Below are positions 9,524 through 19,300 of a stretch of 64,000 nucleotides of DNA, piece after piece. The DNA is from Histomonas meleagridis. Lineage: Eukaryota; Parabasalia; Tritrichomonadida; Dientamoebidae. The DNA is taken from contig WSYJ01000092.1 of the NCBI GenBank assembly GCA_020186115.1, forward strand, positions 594,001 through 658,000, read 5' to 3'. The notes beneath the pieces were generated by a model. It was not told the origin of the DNA. It searched no databases and saw only the letters and a program-made list of their open reading frames with translations. A program made the translations under genes and the position numbers. The stretch's first letter is position 1, and each line of letters begins with the position of its first letter.

Positions 9524-10855
9524 TTACTTTTCATCCTCTTCTTCTTCCTCATCTGAATCGTTATCCATTTGCATAACATCAAGAACCATTGGTCCTTCAT
9601 CGTCTTTATTATCTCCGAATTCTTTGTAGTCTTTATTGTTACTATGATGTAACATGAATAATGTGAATGCAGAGCATGTCAAGTATATAAAGTTCCTTAA
9701 TGACTGTTGGTTGTTAGAGTACATTTGTTTGCCAGTGAGGACATAGTAAACGTCTGAATACATTGAAACGATAAATATTATTATGATAACAATTGCATAA
9801 AATATTAATGGTCTGGAGTTTTGTCCATTATCCTTCACAGCTGTTATAACCAAAAATACAACAATTGCAATGAAATAGATTGCATCGAAATAAATCAAAA
9901 ATTGTTCGGTCGGAAGAATTTGGATTAAGAAATTGGGTGACTGTAACACGGAGGCTCTATCATATGAAGCTGCGCATTGGATAGTGGCATAGAAAATGAA
10001 AACAATTCCGATGACAATTTTGAGAACATTTCCAACACTCTTGAAAGCAGTTGACAATACTTCAAAGAGAAGGAACATTCTGAAGAGAGAAAGGAAAGCA
10101 CCCATTAAGACATGATCGGTGATATTAGATATTGACATTGATGCAAAGTACTTGAATGGGTTGACTGAAAAGATGGCGGAAAGACCAACAGCAAAGCATA
10201 AAATGCGTGATTGAATGCTGAATTTGTAGGACATTAAATATACAATAAACATATAGCCGGTCAAAAATGTCATAAGGAGTCCATATGAGTTACTGTACTT
10301 TTCAGAGTTTGAGTTGTAGAAATATGATATGAATTGTAATGAGGAAAGTTTCTCTAAATTGCCTTCAATGGTATATGTAAGTTTGATTGACTTAATATCA
10401 TTGACTTGCTTAGAAAGGACATTGATTGGCTCTGATACTTCTGTGAATCTGAGTGTTTTCTTTTCTTTGTTGGTTTCTGTTGTCTTTTGACTATTTTGGT
10501 TGAATATGCTTGCTTCTGATGTAATTGTGTACTCTAAGGTTTCATCAACAAGGCTTTTCTTGTCTTTAACCATTGTGCAGTTAATGATAATGAAGCGGTG
10601 ATTGGCAAGAATGTGAGAAAGAGAAAGATCTAAATCAAGAACATCTTTTCCAACAGAAGGATTGATGTTAAAAATATCTGTTTTAACAGCAATTGAGTCT
10701 GAAATTCTGGAGTATGAGTAGAGGTGTAGTGCGATATATAAGCACATCAAGAAAATTGATGAAACAAAGTTAAATGTTGAAGTTGAGTCAATGAACCTTA
10801 AGCTCGTTTCATACTGTGCGTCTGCAAGTTCTACATCAGAAAATTCTTTCTCCAT
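9524..10855 (-). CDS. Multi-pass membrane protein, Wntless/TMEM181-like layout
   Basis: About 443 residues from the ATG at 10855; the frame extends to 10864 only through a non-ATG codon. There is one TM near 28-50, a lumenal domain of about 140 residues rich in beta-type sequence and Thr/Ser, then seven TM segments (from about residue 190 to 410), and an acidic cytosolic tail DSDEEEEEDEK. TM plus lumenal domain plus seven TM is the layout of the GOST family (Wntless, TMEM181, GPR107 relatives), which act in Golgi and endosome traffic. The match is by architecture only; I recognise no diagnostic motif. TCATTGTT just upstream of the ATG supports the start. Confidence 0.55.
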   Translation of the reverse strand: MEKEFSDVELADAQYETSLRFIDSTSTFNFVSSIFLMCLYIALHLYSYSRISDSIAVKTDIFNINPSVGKDVLDLDLSLSHILANHRFIIINCTMVKDKKSLVDETLEYTITSEASIFNQNSQKTTETNKEKKTLRFTEVSEPINVLSKQVNDIKSIKLTYTIEGNLEKLSSLQFISYFYNSNSEKYSNSYGLLMTFLTGYMFIVYLMSYKFSIQSRILCFAVGLSAIFSVNPFKYFASMSISNITDHVLMGAFLSLFRMFLLFEVLSTAFKSVGNVLKIVIGIVFIFYATIQCAASYDRASVLQSPNFLIQILPTEQFLIYFDAIYFIAIVVFLVITAVKDNGQNSRPLIFYAIVIIIIFIVSMYSDVYYVLTGKQMYSNNQQSLRNFIYLTCSAFTLFMLHHSNNKDYKEFGDNKDDEGPMVLDVMQMDNDSDEEEEEDEK

Positions 10856-10859
10856 TTTG

Positions 10860-10867
10860 AACAATGA
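10860..10867 (-). promoter_or_regulatory. Inr-like element TCATTGTT
   Basis: On the minus strand TCATTGTT lies about five bases before the ATG at 10855, the spacing seen at other genes here. It decides the shorter start over the upstream non-ATG codon. Confidence 0.5.
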
Positions 10868-11638
10868 CCAGCCAATGACGACGGTTAATAATAAAGTAAA
10901 ATTTTGACTAGTTTATATATATGTCAAATGTGTATGTCTATCTTCTACTAGCTTATCTCTTAAACATAATATAAAACAAAGTGATTATATACATATCTTA
11001 AATATATATATTTAATACTAATAGATATTTGGTAAAAAAAGATCAGAGAAATGCAAATATTAGTATTTTTTAACAAGAAAAATTGATAAAGAAACCAAAA
11101 CAAAACAAAAATGATTTCTAATGAAAGGAAAACCGAAAAAACCGTTGGACTCATCTAAAAAATTTGCCACCACCCTCGAATGTGTTTGACATGTGTCAAC
11201 GTGATTAAACATTGACTTGTAGTCTTGTTATTGAATTTTTTAATTGACCTATAGACATACCTCAATATTTTCTCCAAAAACAATTATTTCTTTTCGAAAG
11301 AAAACTTCTTGCTGAGCAAGTAAGCATATTCCCTTTTATGAAAAATTTTATGAGTAAAGCAATGAAAAATCTGAGCTTTTTCTTAAATAACGTCTCTTTT
11401 TTCAAAACGAAACGAACAAAAATTGTGGGCGCTTTGAAACAATTATCTTTTATTTTGTGGTTAAAAGTGACGATGTCACTTTCAGATATAAACTTTTTAA
11501 ATAAATTGTTTTCACATTAGAAGAAAGAATTAAATGTTTTTCATCTTATGTAAGAACATATGTTAAATTTTGAATAATTAAAGCAAACATGGTATTGATT
11601 TCCGCTTTTAGGGATACAATTATAGAAAATATACTTTC
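10868..11638. other. Intergenic, no believable gene
   Basis: Gap between two minus-strand genes. Several frames of 60-67 codons occur, all of phenylalanine-, isoleucine- and lysine-rich composition expected by chance in AT-rich DNA. No RNA gene or repeat recognised. Confidence 0.6.
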
Positions 11639-12235
11639 TTATGAACAACACCCCTTTTCAGATTGTTGTTGTTGTTCCAGCCTTGGTATAGGTGCCACTC
11701 TTGAGCATTTCAGAAACTTTTCAACAGCCATTTTGAAACCTTTTTCAACATTTAAAAAGGTCTTGGCACTAACTTCTAAATATGGACACTGAAACTGACG
11801 TTCACACAAATCCAAGTTTTCTTTCTTGATGGCGATTTTATTTGTTAAATCAGCTTTATTTGCAAATATGAAAAATGGGAAATGTTCTGGATCTGGTACG
11901 TCCACATTTTCTAGAAATATGTTTCTCCAAAAGCTTAAATTTTCCAATGATTCTTTTGATGTTAAGTCTACCACAAAAATACATATTTCAGTACCGCGTA
12001 AAAATTGAGAACTAACTGAGTGAAATCTTTCTGACCCTGCTGTATCCCATATTATTACGTTAACAGCTTGGTTTCCTATGATAATATTTTTTGTTGAAAT
12101 ATCGGTACCCAAAGTATTTTTAAAGTCGGCTCTGAATTCTTCATTAACAAAGCTATGAATTAGGGTGGTTTTCCCTACATTTGAATCTCCGAGTAAAATT
12201 ACTTTACATGTTTTAGAAATCTTGCATTCATCCAT
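11639..12235 (-). CDS. Rab GTPase, Rab7-like, with switch II Gln replaced by Ser
   Basis: 198 residues. G1 is GDSNVGKT, switch I reads TLGTDISTK as in Rab7 (TIGADFLTK), G3 is WDTAGSERF, G4 is NKAD and G5 is SAK. The sequence NIFLENVDVPDPEHFPFFIFANK parallels the Rab7 segment before G4. The tail is glutamine-rich and ends GCCS, giving a double cysteine for prenylation. Rab7 proteins run late endosome and lysosome traffic. The catalytic Gln of WDTAGQ is Ser here, a change that lowers intrinsic hydrolysis in other Rabs, so this protein may stay GTP-bound longer or rely on an unusual GAP. No lesion in the frame. Confidence 0.92.
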   Translation of the reverse strand: MDECKISKTCKVILLGDSNVGKTTLIHSFVNEEFRADFKNTLGTDISTKNIIIGNQAVNVIIWDTAGSERFHSVSSQFLRGTEICIFVVDLTSKESLENLSFWRNIFLENVDVPDPEHFPFFIFANKADLTNKIAIKKENLDLCERQFQCPYLEVSAKTFLNVEKGFKMAVEKFLKCSRVAPIPRLEQQQQSEKGCCS

Positions 12236-12689
12236 TGGAGGCCAGTAAACTTTTGAAAGCTATCGTTTTTATCGGCTTTGGCCAGAAAAGTATTGTTTGA
12301 TTACCACTTTTTGCAAAAATTTCTTACATCAATAACGTGATATTCCGACCGAAACGGTTTCTGTGAAAAATGAATAGTTTATTGATAGAATTTTCTGAAA
12401 TAGTTCAATTGGAATCAATAGTTTGAATTGAGCAAATTAATTTGTGATCACATTATTATTTTTTTTATGTTTTATTAAAATGACTATCCAACAACACAAG
12501 AAGGAAGGTCGGTAATATTTTAAGTCGGAAAAGTAAAGCCAAAAACCCAGCTTAATTTTTTGAAGATATGGCCCACAAATGAGCGGGTCAAAAAAAGGGA
12601 TGGAAGTTTAAAGTGATAGCCACTCTTAGCTGAGATTTAGAAATATTTATATTTTTATTCTTCTTATGGAAATATACACTTTTATTTTG
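12236..12689. other. Intergenic, no gene
   Basis: Upstream of the Rab7-like gene. It includes CCGAAACGGTTTCTG near 12350, another AACGG-containing site that could belong to the Rab promoter. No open frame of note. Confidence 0.45.
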
Positions 12690-13029
12690 AGCTTAATTTG
12701 AATCATCGATCATCAACTTTGTTGCCAACAAGAATAATAAGAATATTCATTATTGTACGTACACAAACAATATCACAACTCCATTTTGGAACATTACTGT
12801 ATTATGTTGGTGATGAAACAGCGATGGCACAATTTACTTCAAGGTAATAACATTCACAAAGATCGCCAAAGCGTTCTTGACCGTCTGTGTCCCAAATGTT
12901 AAAACGCCGTGTGCTGTTTGAGATGAAAGTTTACTTATATATGAACATTTTTGGATTGTACTCTTTTTGAAATCCAATGATGACTTGCCAGCACGGCCAG
13001 AATCAATAAAAACTAGTTTCGCTTGGCAT
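12690..13029 (-). pseudogene. Decayed Rab GTPase gene
   Basis: Minus-strand sequence retains Rab landmarks in the right order but in different frames and with stops. From the 5' side: a P-loop remnant KLVFIDSGRAGKSSL, then about 100 bases with lost switch I, then IWDTDGQERFGDL (compare WDTAGQERF), then YYLEVNCAIAVSSPT (compare YYRGA-AILVYDLT), and finally ILVGNKVDD, the G4 motif, followed by a stop. An ATG at 13027-13029 and a palindromic Myb-type site just upstream (13030-13050) look like the old start and promoter. Nothing recognisable remains after G4. It probably derives from a duplicate of a neighbouring Rab type. Confidence 0.75.
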
Positions 13030-13050
13030 TATGGTAAACCGTTTACCATA
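13030..13050. promoter_or_regulatory. Palindrome TATGGTAAAC / GTTTACCATA around one C
   Basis: Perfect inverted repeat with 10-base arms and a single central C, directly upstream of the ATG of the decayed Rab gene. The centre AAACCGTTT contains a Myb core (AACCG/CGGTT) on both strands and recurs in other promoters of the window. It may be the relic promoter site. Confidence 0.5.
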
Positions 13051-13548
13051 AAAAGGTTTTGTTTCTACATTCTTTTTTTCCCATGTAAGTAGAATTTTTG
13101 TATACCCTATTTTTTGCATATTGGGACATACCAGTGCATAAGAGTGAAGGGCAAGTTTGCAAACTGTTTTCGAAAATTACTAAACGTCAATGAACGGTTA
13201 CAATCACATCTTCGCCTCAGAACGATCAAATGAAATTGAAAGTGATTTTTTTCATCATTCAATTTGTTATTGAAAAAGTTCATAATTTCGGACTTTACTG
13301 TGATCACAGACAGCGGACAAAGCAAACCAACCCACGCGCTAAATACATCTTCGAATAACGCCTTCCTTAAAAAAATTATTCCTAAAGGCTATGTTATTCA
13401 TTACGAACTTGATCTTAAGATATTAATAATTTTATGATGAAATTGATTTAATCCAATATCAATCTTTGAATTCGGGACAAAAAACAATGAGCTCGAATTG
13501 TTCAATTTTTATTTCCTCAGCAAAAAAATTTTCTTTTCAATGTTAACG
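13051..13548. other. Intergenic, one doubtful 72-codon frame
   Basis: A minus-strand frame of 72 codons at 13107-13325 has no recognisable domain and no Inr-like site; I leave it out as a gene. The rest is AT-rich without features. Confidence 0.4.
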
Positions 13549-14268
13549 TTATTGTTGGTTTTCCTGAAGAATAGGATCAGTATCTGTCTGTACAGTATTT
13601 TGTGCTTGTGTTACTGCCATTGGTGCTGATATTGGAATAAGGTCAGTGTGATTTTCGATGGCCTTTTTCTGTAAAAATCTGTATCGAAATCTACATTGAA
13701 CATCACTTCTATTTCCCATTTCTGATGAAACCCTTGTCCAAGATTTGTTACCAAAAGTTTTAACTGTTTCAATGAGTTTTTCCTCTTCTTCTTTTGACCA
13801 ATTACTTTTATCAATTTTTGGATCAAGAACGCGGTGCCACCTTTGGCTGCACTGTGCTCTTGTTCTTCCACCACCAACATAATTAGCCACCATTGACCAA
13901 TTGTCGTATCCATGAAGTTGAATTCCAGTAATTAAGCGTTCATCTTCTTCTGGAGCCCAGGCTTTAGATTTTTTCCTGAAGCCAGGAAACATAGCTTTTT
14001 GCCCTTTTTTGTGTGAACTTGCAGTTGAATCTGATGCTCCTTCATTTGTTTGTGCTTTAATCATTTCATAAATCTTTTTAAGTGGCTCTTGTGTTTTTGT
14101 TAGTTCTTCGAGACGAGAATTTGCCTCTTCTGGGGTGATTGAAGATGTAAAAAATTGATTCAATATTTCAAAGAATGAGTGCGCCAATTCCTTGTTTTCA
14201 TCTGTTGTTGTGCCTGTCACAACTGTGAAAAGTTTATTAAAAAAATCGAGGTTTGCTTCTTGTTCCAT
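13549..14268 (-). CDS. Myb-domain DNA-binding protein with two repeats
   Basis: About 239 residues from the ATG at 14268. The first 85 residues form a predicted helical domain (LDFFNKLFTVV, EELTKTQEPLKKIYEMI). Two Myb repeats follow at about 100-200: KAWAPEEDERLITGI with the tryptophan-based core through QCSQRWHRVL, then NWSKEEEEKLIETV through QCRFRYRFL. The short glutamine-rich tail has no known domain. Trichomonad Myb proteins of this size bind AACG-containing promoter elements; such sites are frequent in this window. The start is supported by TCACATT just upstream of the ATG; the frame runs further up only through a TTG codon. Confidence 0.88.
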   Translation of the reverse strand: MEQEANLDFFNKLFTVVTGTTTDENKELAHSFFEILNQFFTSSITPEEANSRLEELTKTQEPLKKIYEMIKAQTNEGASDSTASSHKKGQKAMFPGFRKKSKAWAPEEDERLITGIQLHGYDNWSMVANYVGGGRTRAQCSQRWHRVLDPKIDKSNWSKEEEEKLIETVKTFGNKSWTRVSSEMGNRSDVQCRFRYRFLQKKAIENHTDLIPISAPMAVTQAQNTVQTDTDPILQENQQ

Positions 14269-14274
14269 CTCGAG

Positions 14275-14281
14275 AATGTGA
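14275..14281 (-). promoter_or_regulatory. Inr-like element TCACATT
   Basis: On the minus strand TCACATT precedes the ATG at 14268 by six bases and matches TCA(+1)YW. It favours the shorter Myb start. Confidence 0.45.
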
Positions 14282-14718
14282 AACTGTTTTAAAGCATTCA
14301 ATTTTCAATAATTTATTTGTGTAAATGTTATTGTACGTTATCGATATCAAACAAAGTGAGTGTAAATACTTCACATATTCTAAATTGACTTAATATTAAA
14401 TTCATAATTTGGAAATTTTATAAATACCAAAAATAATATCTGATTTTAAGAAAAAACACCTTATTTTGTGAATTTAATTTCGAAAACTTTATATTTACAA
14501 TTTACATTTCGATAAAATCGAAAAAATTTCAAATAAAAAATATGATTTTTGATCGAGGATATTCATTTATTTGATTATCCAGATACTTATGTGATTTTAG
14601 ATAAGTCTTTTCACAAAATGATTTTATTGTTTATCGAAAGGAAACGTTTAATGTTAATTCTGTTGTTTATGTCAACAGTTGAAATCGGTTTTGTCATCAC
14701 AAAAGTGACACATAAAAA
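14282..14718. other. Divergent gap between Myb and HAP40-like genes
   Basis: AT-rich. The plus-strand open frame that begins at 14549 overlaps the following gene in another frame and looks like chance. TCATCACAAAAG at about 14694, close to the downstream ATG, may be the start site of the next gene. Confidence 0.4.
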
Positions 14719-15639
14719 ATGTTCTACAAGAAATTCGATGAGATCTCTTCAAACATGTCAAAAATATTCCGCACCAAAAAGAACCTTTACGAAACAGCTC
14801 AACAGTTCGCAGACCTTGCAGCTACACAAGATGAAGAAAATCCTTTTGAATGTGGCCTTGTTGCTTTAGCTAGGTTTGGTGAAATGCAATGCTACCAAAA
14901 GGTTGAAGACAAGCAAAAGACTGTTCGCACTGCTGTCAAAGCAGCACGTCTTTTTGTCAAATCTGCGACATTCAATTATGAAATCTCACGTAACCTTCGC
15001 GATACATGGTCTGACCCACTTGCTGATGGACTTCATTGCTATAGGGTTGCAGCTGACGTTCTTAAATCCGATGGCAAGCCAAATCTTGCTGTTGTTCTTC
15101 TTCTTGAACTTGGAAAGACCGAAGCACAATTTGATCTTTTCCATTATGCTGGCAATACTTATGAAGAAGCTGTTACTCTTTGTCTTGAGCAAACGCTTTC
15201 TCCACCACTTTTATTTGATTCCACATTTAATTGCATTGACTGTTACAGTCGTGCTGATCGCCTTGACCTAGGTCTATCTGTTGTTGACAAGGTACTTACC
15301 AAGATGTCACAAAACATCAAAGACCAAATAACATCTTCACCATTAATGAATCGTCAATTTACTGACCTTCATATTTTCAGGGCACAATTACTCTTAAGCG
15401 CATTTAAGCACGCAGAATGCATCGAATACTCAGCCTCAAACCTCGACGAAAACGTTGCGGCATTATTCAAATCACTTTGCGACGCATCAAAAAGTAATCA
15501 AATAGCAGTTATCGATGCGCTCATAAACGATGCAAAAGCACAAAACTATTTTAGTGAACAACAAATTGCTTTGTTCGAGAGACATTTGTTCTTGCTGTCA
15601 AAGAGCATAGAAACAGCATATTCAGAACTCGTTCAGTAA
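14719..15639 (+). CDS. HAP40-like (huntingtin-associated 40 kDa) solenoid protein
   Basis: 306 residues, nearly all helical and TPR-like. The pattern follows metazoan HAP40 (F8A1): IFRTKKNLYETAQQFADLA near the amino end matches the KRF-RKPN-EA-QF-LA block, then AVKAARLFVKSA, then DPLADGLHCYRVAADVL and LAVVLLLELGKTEAQFD with the tandem helical hairpins, RQFTDLHIFRAQLLL, and near the end FSEQQIALFERHL. HAP40 is the stable partner of huntingtin and has been described as a Rab5 effector that slows endosome movement. The assignment rests on my reading of spaced identities and has to be confirmed by profile search; a generic TPR or alpha-SNAP-like protein is the alternative. The ATG chosen is the first in the frame. 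Confidence 0.6.
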   Translation: MFYKKFDEISSNMSKIFRTKKNLYETAQQFADLAATQDEENPFECGLVALARFGEMQCYQKVEDKQKTVRTAVKAARLFVKSATFNYEISRNLRDTWSDPLADGLHCYRVAADVLKSDGKPNLAVVLLLELGKTEAQFDLFHYAGNTYEEAVTLCLEQTLSPPLLFDSTFNCIDCYSRADRLDLGLSVVDKVLTKMSQNIKDQITSSPLMNRQFTDLHIFRAQLLLSAFKHAECIEYSASNLDENVAALFKSLCDASKSNQIAVIDALINDAKAQNYFSEQQIALFERHLFLLSKSIETAYSELVQ

Positions 15640-15835
15640 ACGATTTTATATCAGTTAAAATTAATTTTGATAAATATCTTAATACTCCAACTTGGAATAT
15701 AGTTAGGTCATCGGGATTTGATCAGATGGTGCAAAAATAAAAGAAATCAAATCTAAAAAGGGAAGCTCATTACTTGCGAATTTAGATTCTTATTTGGGAA
15801 TTAAGGTTGATGAATATATAATTTTTTTGATTTTT

Positions 15836-16063
15836 ATGATTCTTATTTGCGTTGTAAGAATTTCAGAAATATGTATTGCTCTTACGTTAATAGGCTTTTC
15901 AGTCAACCCTAAATGTGACAAAACATTAATTCCAGATTGTTCTTCTGCAGCCAAAGTTTCTTTAGGTCTTGGAATTGGCTTATTAGTTATGTCTGTAGTG
16001 TCGGCAATACCACTAGTTTTTATCTTAATTAAGATTATAAAGGGTGATTGCCATCAAATCTAA
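15836..16063 (+). CDS. Small two-TM protein, unknown
   Basis: 75 codons from the ATG at 15836; the frame opens at 15794 without an ATG. Two hydrophobic segments (about 1-23 and 40-62) flank a short loop with two cysteines (KCDKTLIPDC), which could form a disulfide outside the cell or in a lumen. The layout recalls half of a four-TM protein, so this may be a fragment. No Inr-like match near the ATG. Weakly supported. Confidence 0.3.
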   Translation: MILICVVRISEICIALTLIGFSVNPKCDKTLIPDCSSAAKVSLGLGIGLLVMSVVSAIPLVFILIKIIKGDCHQI

Positions 16064-16376
16064 TACAAAATTTTACATGCCAAAAATCATTTCTTTGAAA
16101 TTTTTTCGAACGATCATTTTTACCTTAAAATGTCTATCGTGCTCTATCGTAAATAACGTATTTTTTCCGGTAATATTCAGCATAGCCACCAATTTAATAA
16201 ATAATACACTATATGTAGCACAACTATTATGTTCCCAGTTCTACCCCTCTGTTCAACCATAAGAATTAAAACTTGAGAAATTAGAGAAAGAATTAAGGAA
16301 ATTGCTTTCATGACCAATTAAACAAAATCTTCAGCTGAAAAACTAATTGATTACTTTCATGAAATTTTTATTCAAA
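16064..16376. other. Intergenic, no gene
   Basis: Convergent gap between the small membrane ORF and the VPS13 gene. A chance frame of 72 codons runs through it. Nothing else seen. Confidence 0.5.
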
Positions 16377-19300
16377 TTACCATTTGAATATACCCGCCGA
16401 GTTTTTCCTTGATTGGAAAATCAGTTGCAATGCTCTTGCTTCGTCTTCCGAGCACTCCACCTTCCAATAACTTTTTTCACCATTTGATATAATTCGAATT
16501 TCTGCATATCCGCATCTAAATGTTATTTGCTCAATTTCTGATATCTTAAAATATGTTTTAATCCCTTCAGCATTTGGAGTATACATTACAATGAAATGAT
16601 CAAAAATGCCAACGGGACTTAAATTAGGGCCTATGAGTAAAAGCAAATGTTCATTCCAAAGAGGAATTTCGCGATTATATGTTTGGAATAAATATTGAGC
16701 TTGCGATTCAAATTCACAAAATGGCAATACTCGTCCCATATGAAAGAATTTTGCATGACGTGAAACAGTAATGGACTTCTCTCCAAGTATATCTTTGCGC
16801 GTTTGTTCAAGTGAATCGGCTGCACTTTCAATCAGATTTACAACTGGTTTTTTGATTTTCCCAAAAACTCCTTTGATCTTGCCCTTGATACCTTTGTTGT
16901 TAGGTGGGGCTGTTTCTTCGGGAGCTGGTGTCTTTTTAAGTTGTGAATTGAAAGATGGCAAATTCACTATTGTAGATATTGTTCGAACCAAACTTTCACC
17001 ACCTTTAACAATTTGCCCTCCTGCGTTAGTTAAAGCGTTCCCTATGTCACGACGTAAATGTCGTTCTTCATCTTCAGATCGATGAATTATTGACTTAACA
17101 CCTGATCCCACACTCATTGCTATACCACTAGCATTAAGGAACAAGTCAGCGTGAGCTGCAAGATGCCAAAGTTGTCTTAATGCCTGATCTTTATAAATTT
17201 CGATAAATCTATTTTGAAGAAATGTAATAGGAACTCTAATATTATTAAGTGTAGTACCATCCAATTTAATAGGTGCTCCTGAAATACTTGGGATATACTT
17301 TAAATATCCTAAAGGAAGATCTTGATTTGGAACCTCCATAAACGGCCTCCCGGTAACCGCTCTAAAAGTGACAACGATAGAAACGGGGTGCACCATTAAC
17401 TTTGTGAATGAAAAGAAAGAAATTAATTGAGAAAAGTCATCATCGCTTTCATTTTCTATTGGACAAATGGAAGGCATTAATTCTGAAGGAGCCTTAGTCG
17501 TACTATATAACGAAGAAAATATGGAAAATATATCAGAAACGAAAGAAAGGTCAGCATTCACATAAATTGGCTGCAAATAAACATTTAAAGATTGGAACGA
17601 AGTTAAAGGCGGCGCATTAAAACTACTTTCGATTTCGACGTCTAAGAATGTCTTATCATTTAATGGGTCAGCATATAAAACTACTGGCATTTTCGTATTT
17701 GAACATAAATCGTCAATTTGAAATGATTCGATTGTAAATGAAACGCAATTTTTCATTTCAAAGGGACTAATTTTTAACATTATATTCTTAATTAACATAT
17801 GTACTTGTTCTTTAATTTGTTTATCTATTAAAGAAATTGAAATGTTTTCAATTTCGAATTTTGTATATATCTGACGATAGAAATCAATTGAATTTTTCAT
17901 CTCACTTACTGTTATCATCTGATACCCACAATTCGTAATCGTTTGTATTTGGATATAATACGGACCTTTCCCAAGAACTTTTTGTTGTGTATCACTTTCG
18001 AATTTAAATGTATAATTTTCTTTATCGATGTTTAATGTTATTGAAATATCATCTTTCAGTAAATTATTATCATCATCATGAGCAAACAATGAAGTTGAAT
18101 AAGGTAATATTTTGTACGGACGTTTTTTAATGTTTTGTGTTACATTTATAGGCAACGATATCATATTTGATATTATTATCTTTGAAGGTAATGTTGGGTT
18201 AATGAAATATACATTAATTATATCATTTTTCTTAATGATGTTAATGCCTATAAACAAATCTTTCTTCTCATTCATTAATCGAATGACAATATTATTCGGA
18301 GTTAAAAATGATATATTATTAAATGGTTCATAACCTTCGATGATTAACTTAAAAGTTAAGTTTGGATTCGTATATTTAATTTCTTTGTTTTCATTCTTTT
18401 GAATTCTCGTTTCATAATTTGAATCTGTTTTAAGTATAATATCAATGTTTAAGTTATTATGTATATATAAAACAGGGAAAATGGTTATGATGTATGAATG
18501 TTGAAATGGAAATCGTGATTTCGTTACTTTATATTGTAATGGAATATAAATATTCGGCATATAAATATGCGGTAAAAATAATTGTTGCTTAGAGCCAACT
18601 GTTAATCCATTAAAGGAATTACTTAAAGGAATCGTTTCATCATGAATAAACAAATTCGCTTTAAGTTTACTTTGGAATAAGAATTTCTTTGAGCCAAATA
18701 AATATGTCTTAAAGCCATTAATGTTTTGGAACTCACAAATTTGACTCTTCTTCCATTTGTCTTGAATCATAAGGTCAAAATTAGTACAATTAAACATTAT
18801 ATATGGCGCATATACATATATACGAGTTTGTTTGGATTCTTCCAAATATTCGGAACTGACTGCAACGCGATATCGAACTTTGGAGTCAATTGAAACTAAT
18901 GTGAGTTTCTGAGGTTTACTCGATTTCGGATGTTTATATTCGACGGTTTTGGTTTTACTTTCGATGAAATTGTTCATTTTGATAGCAATTGGGAGTTTAA
19001 GTGGTTCTATTAACTTATCGATGGGTATCGATGTTGATATTTCTTTGCCTGAATCAATTTTAATAGTTTTAACTCGTGCTAATTTAATGGTAATTTCCAT
19101 CGGTAACTCATTAATAAATACTAATGATGGGATTAATGAAATAACTCCAATGAAATTGTTCTCGATTTTCGTAACAACACGAACTTTTAAATCTGCATCT
19201 TTAGTTGGTAACATAATTTTTTGTGGATAAGGATCCCATTTTTGGATAGTAAATGAATGAGTTCCTGCACCAATACCTTTCTCAGATACTCTAATAATAC

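Noticed and set aside
10960-11154. 64-codon minus-strand frame rich in Phe and Ile
   Set aside because: Composition expected by chance in AT-rich DNA, no Inr-like site, no domain.
13107-13325. 72-codon minus-strand frame upstream of the decayed Rab
   Set aside because: No recognisable domain or promoter; not in frame with the Rab remnant.
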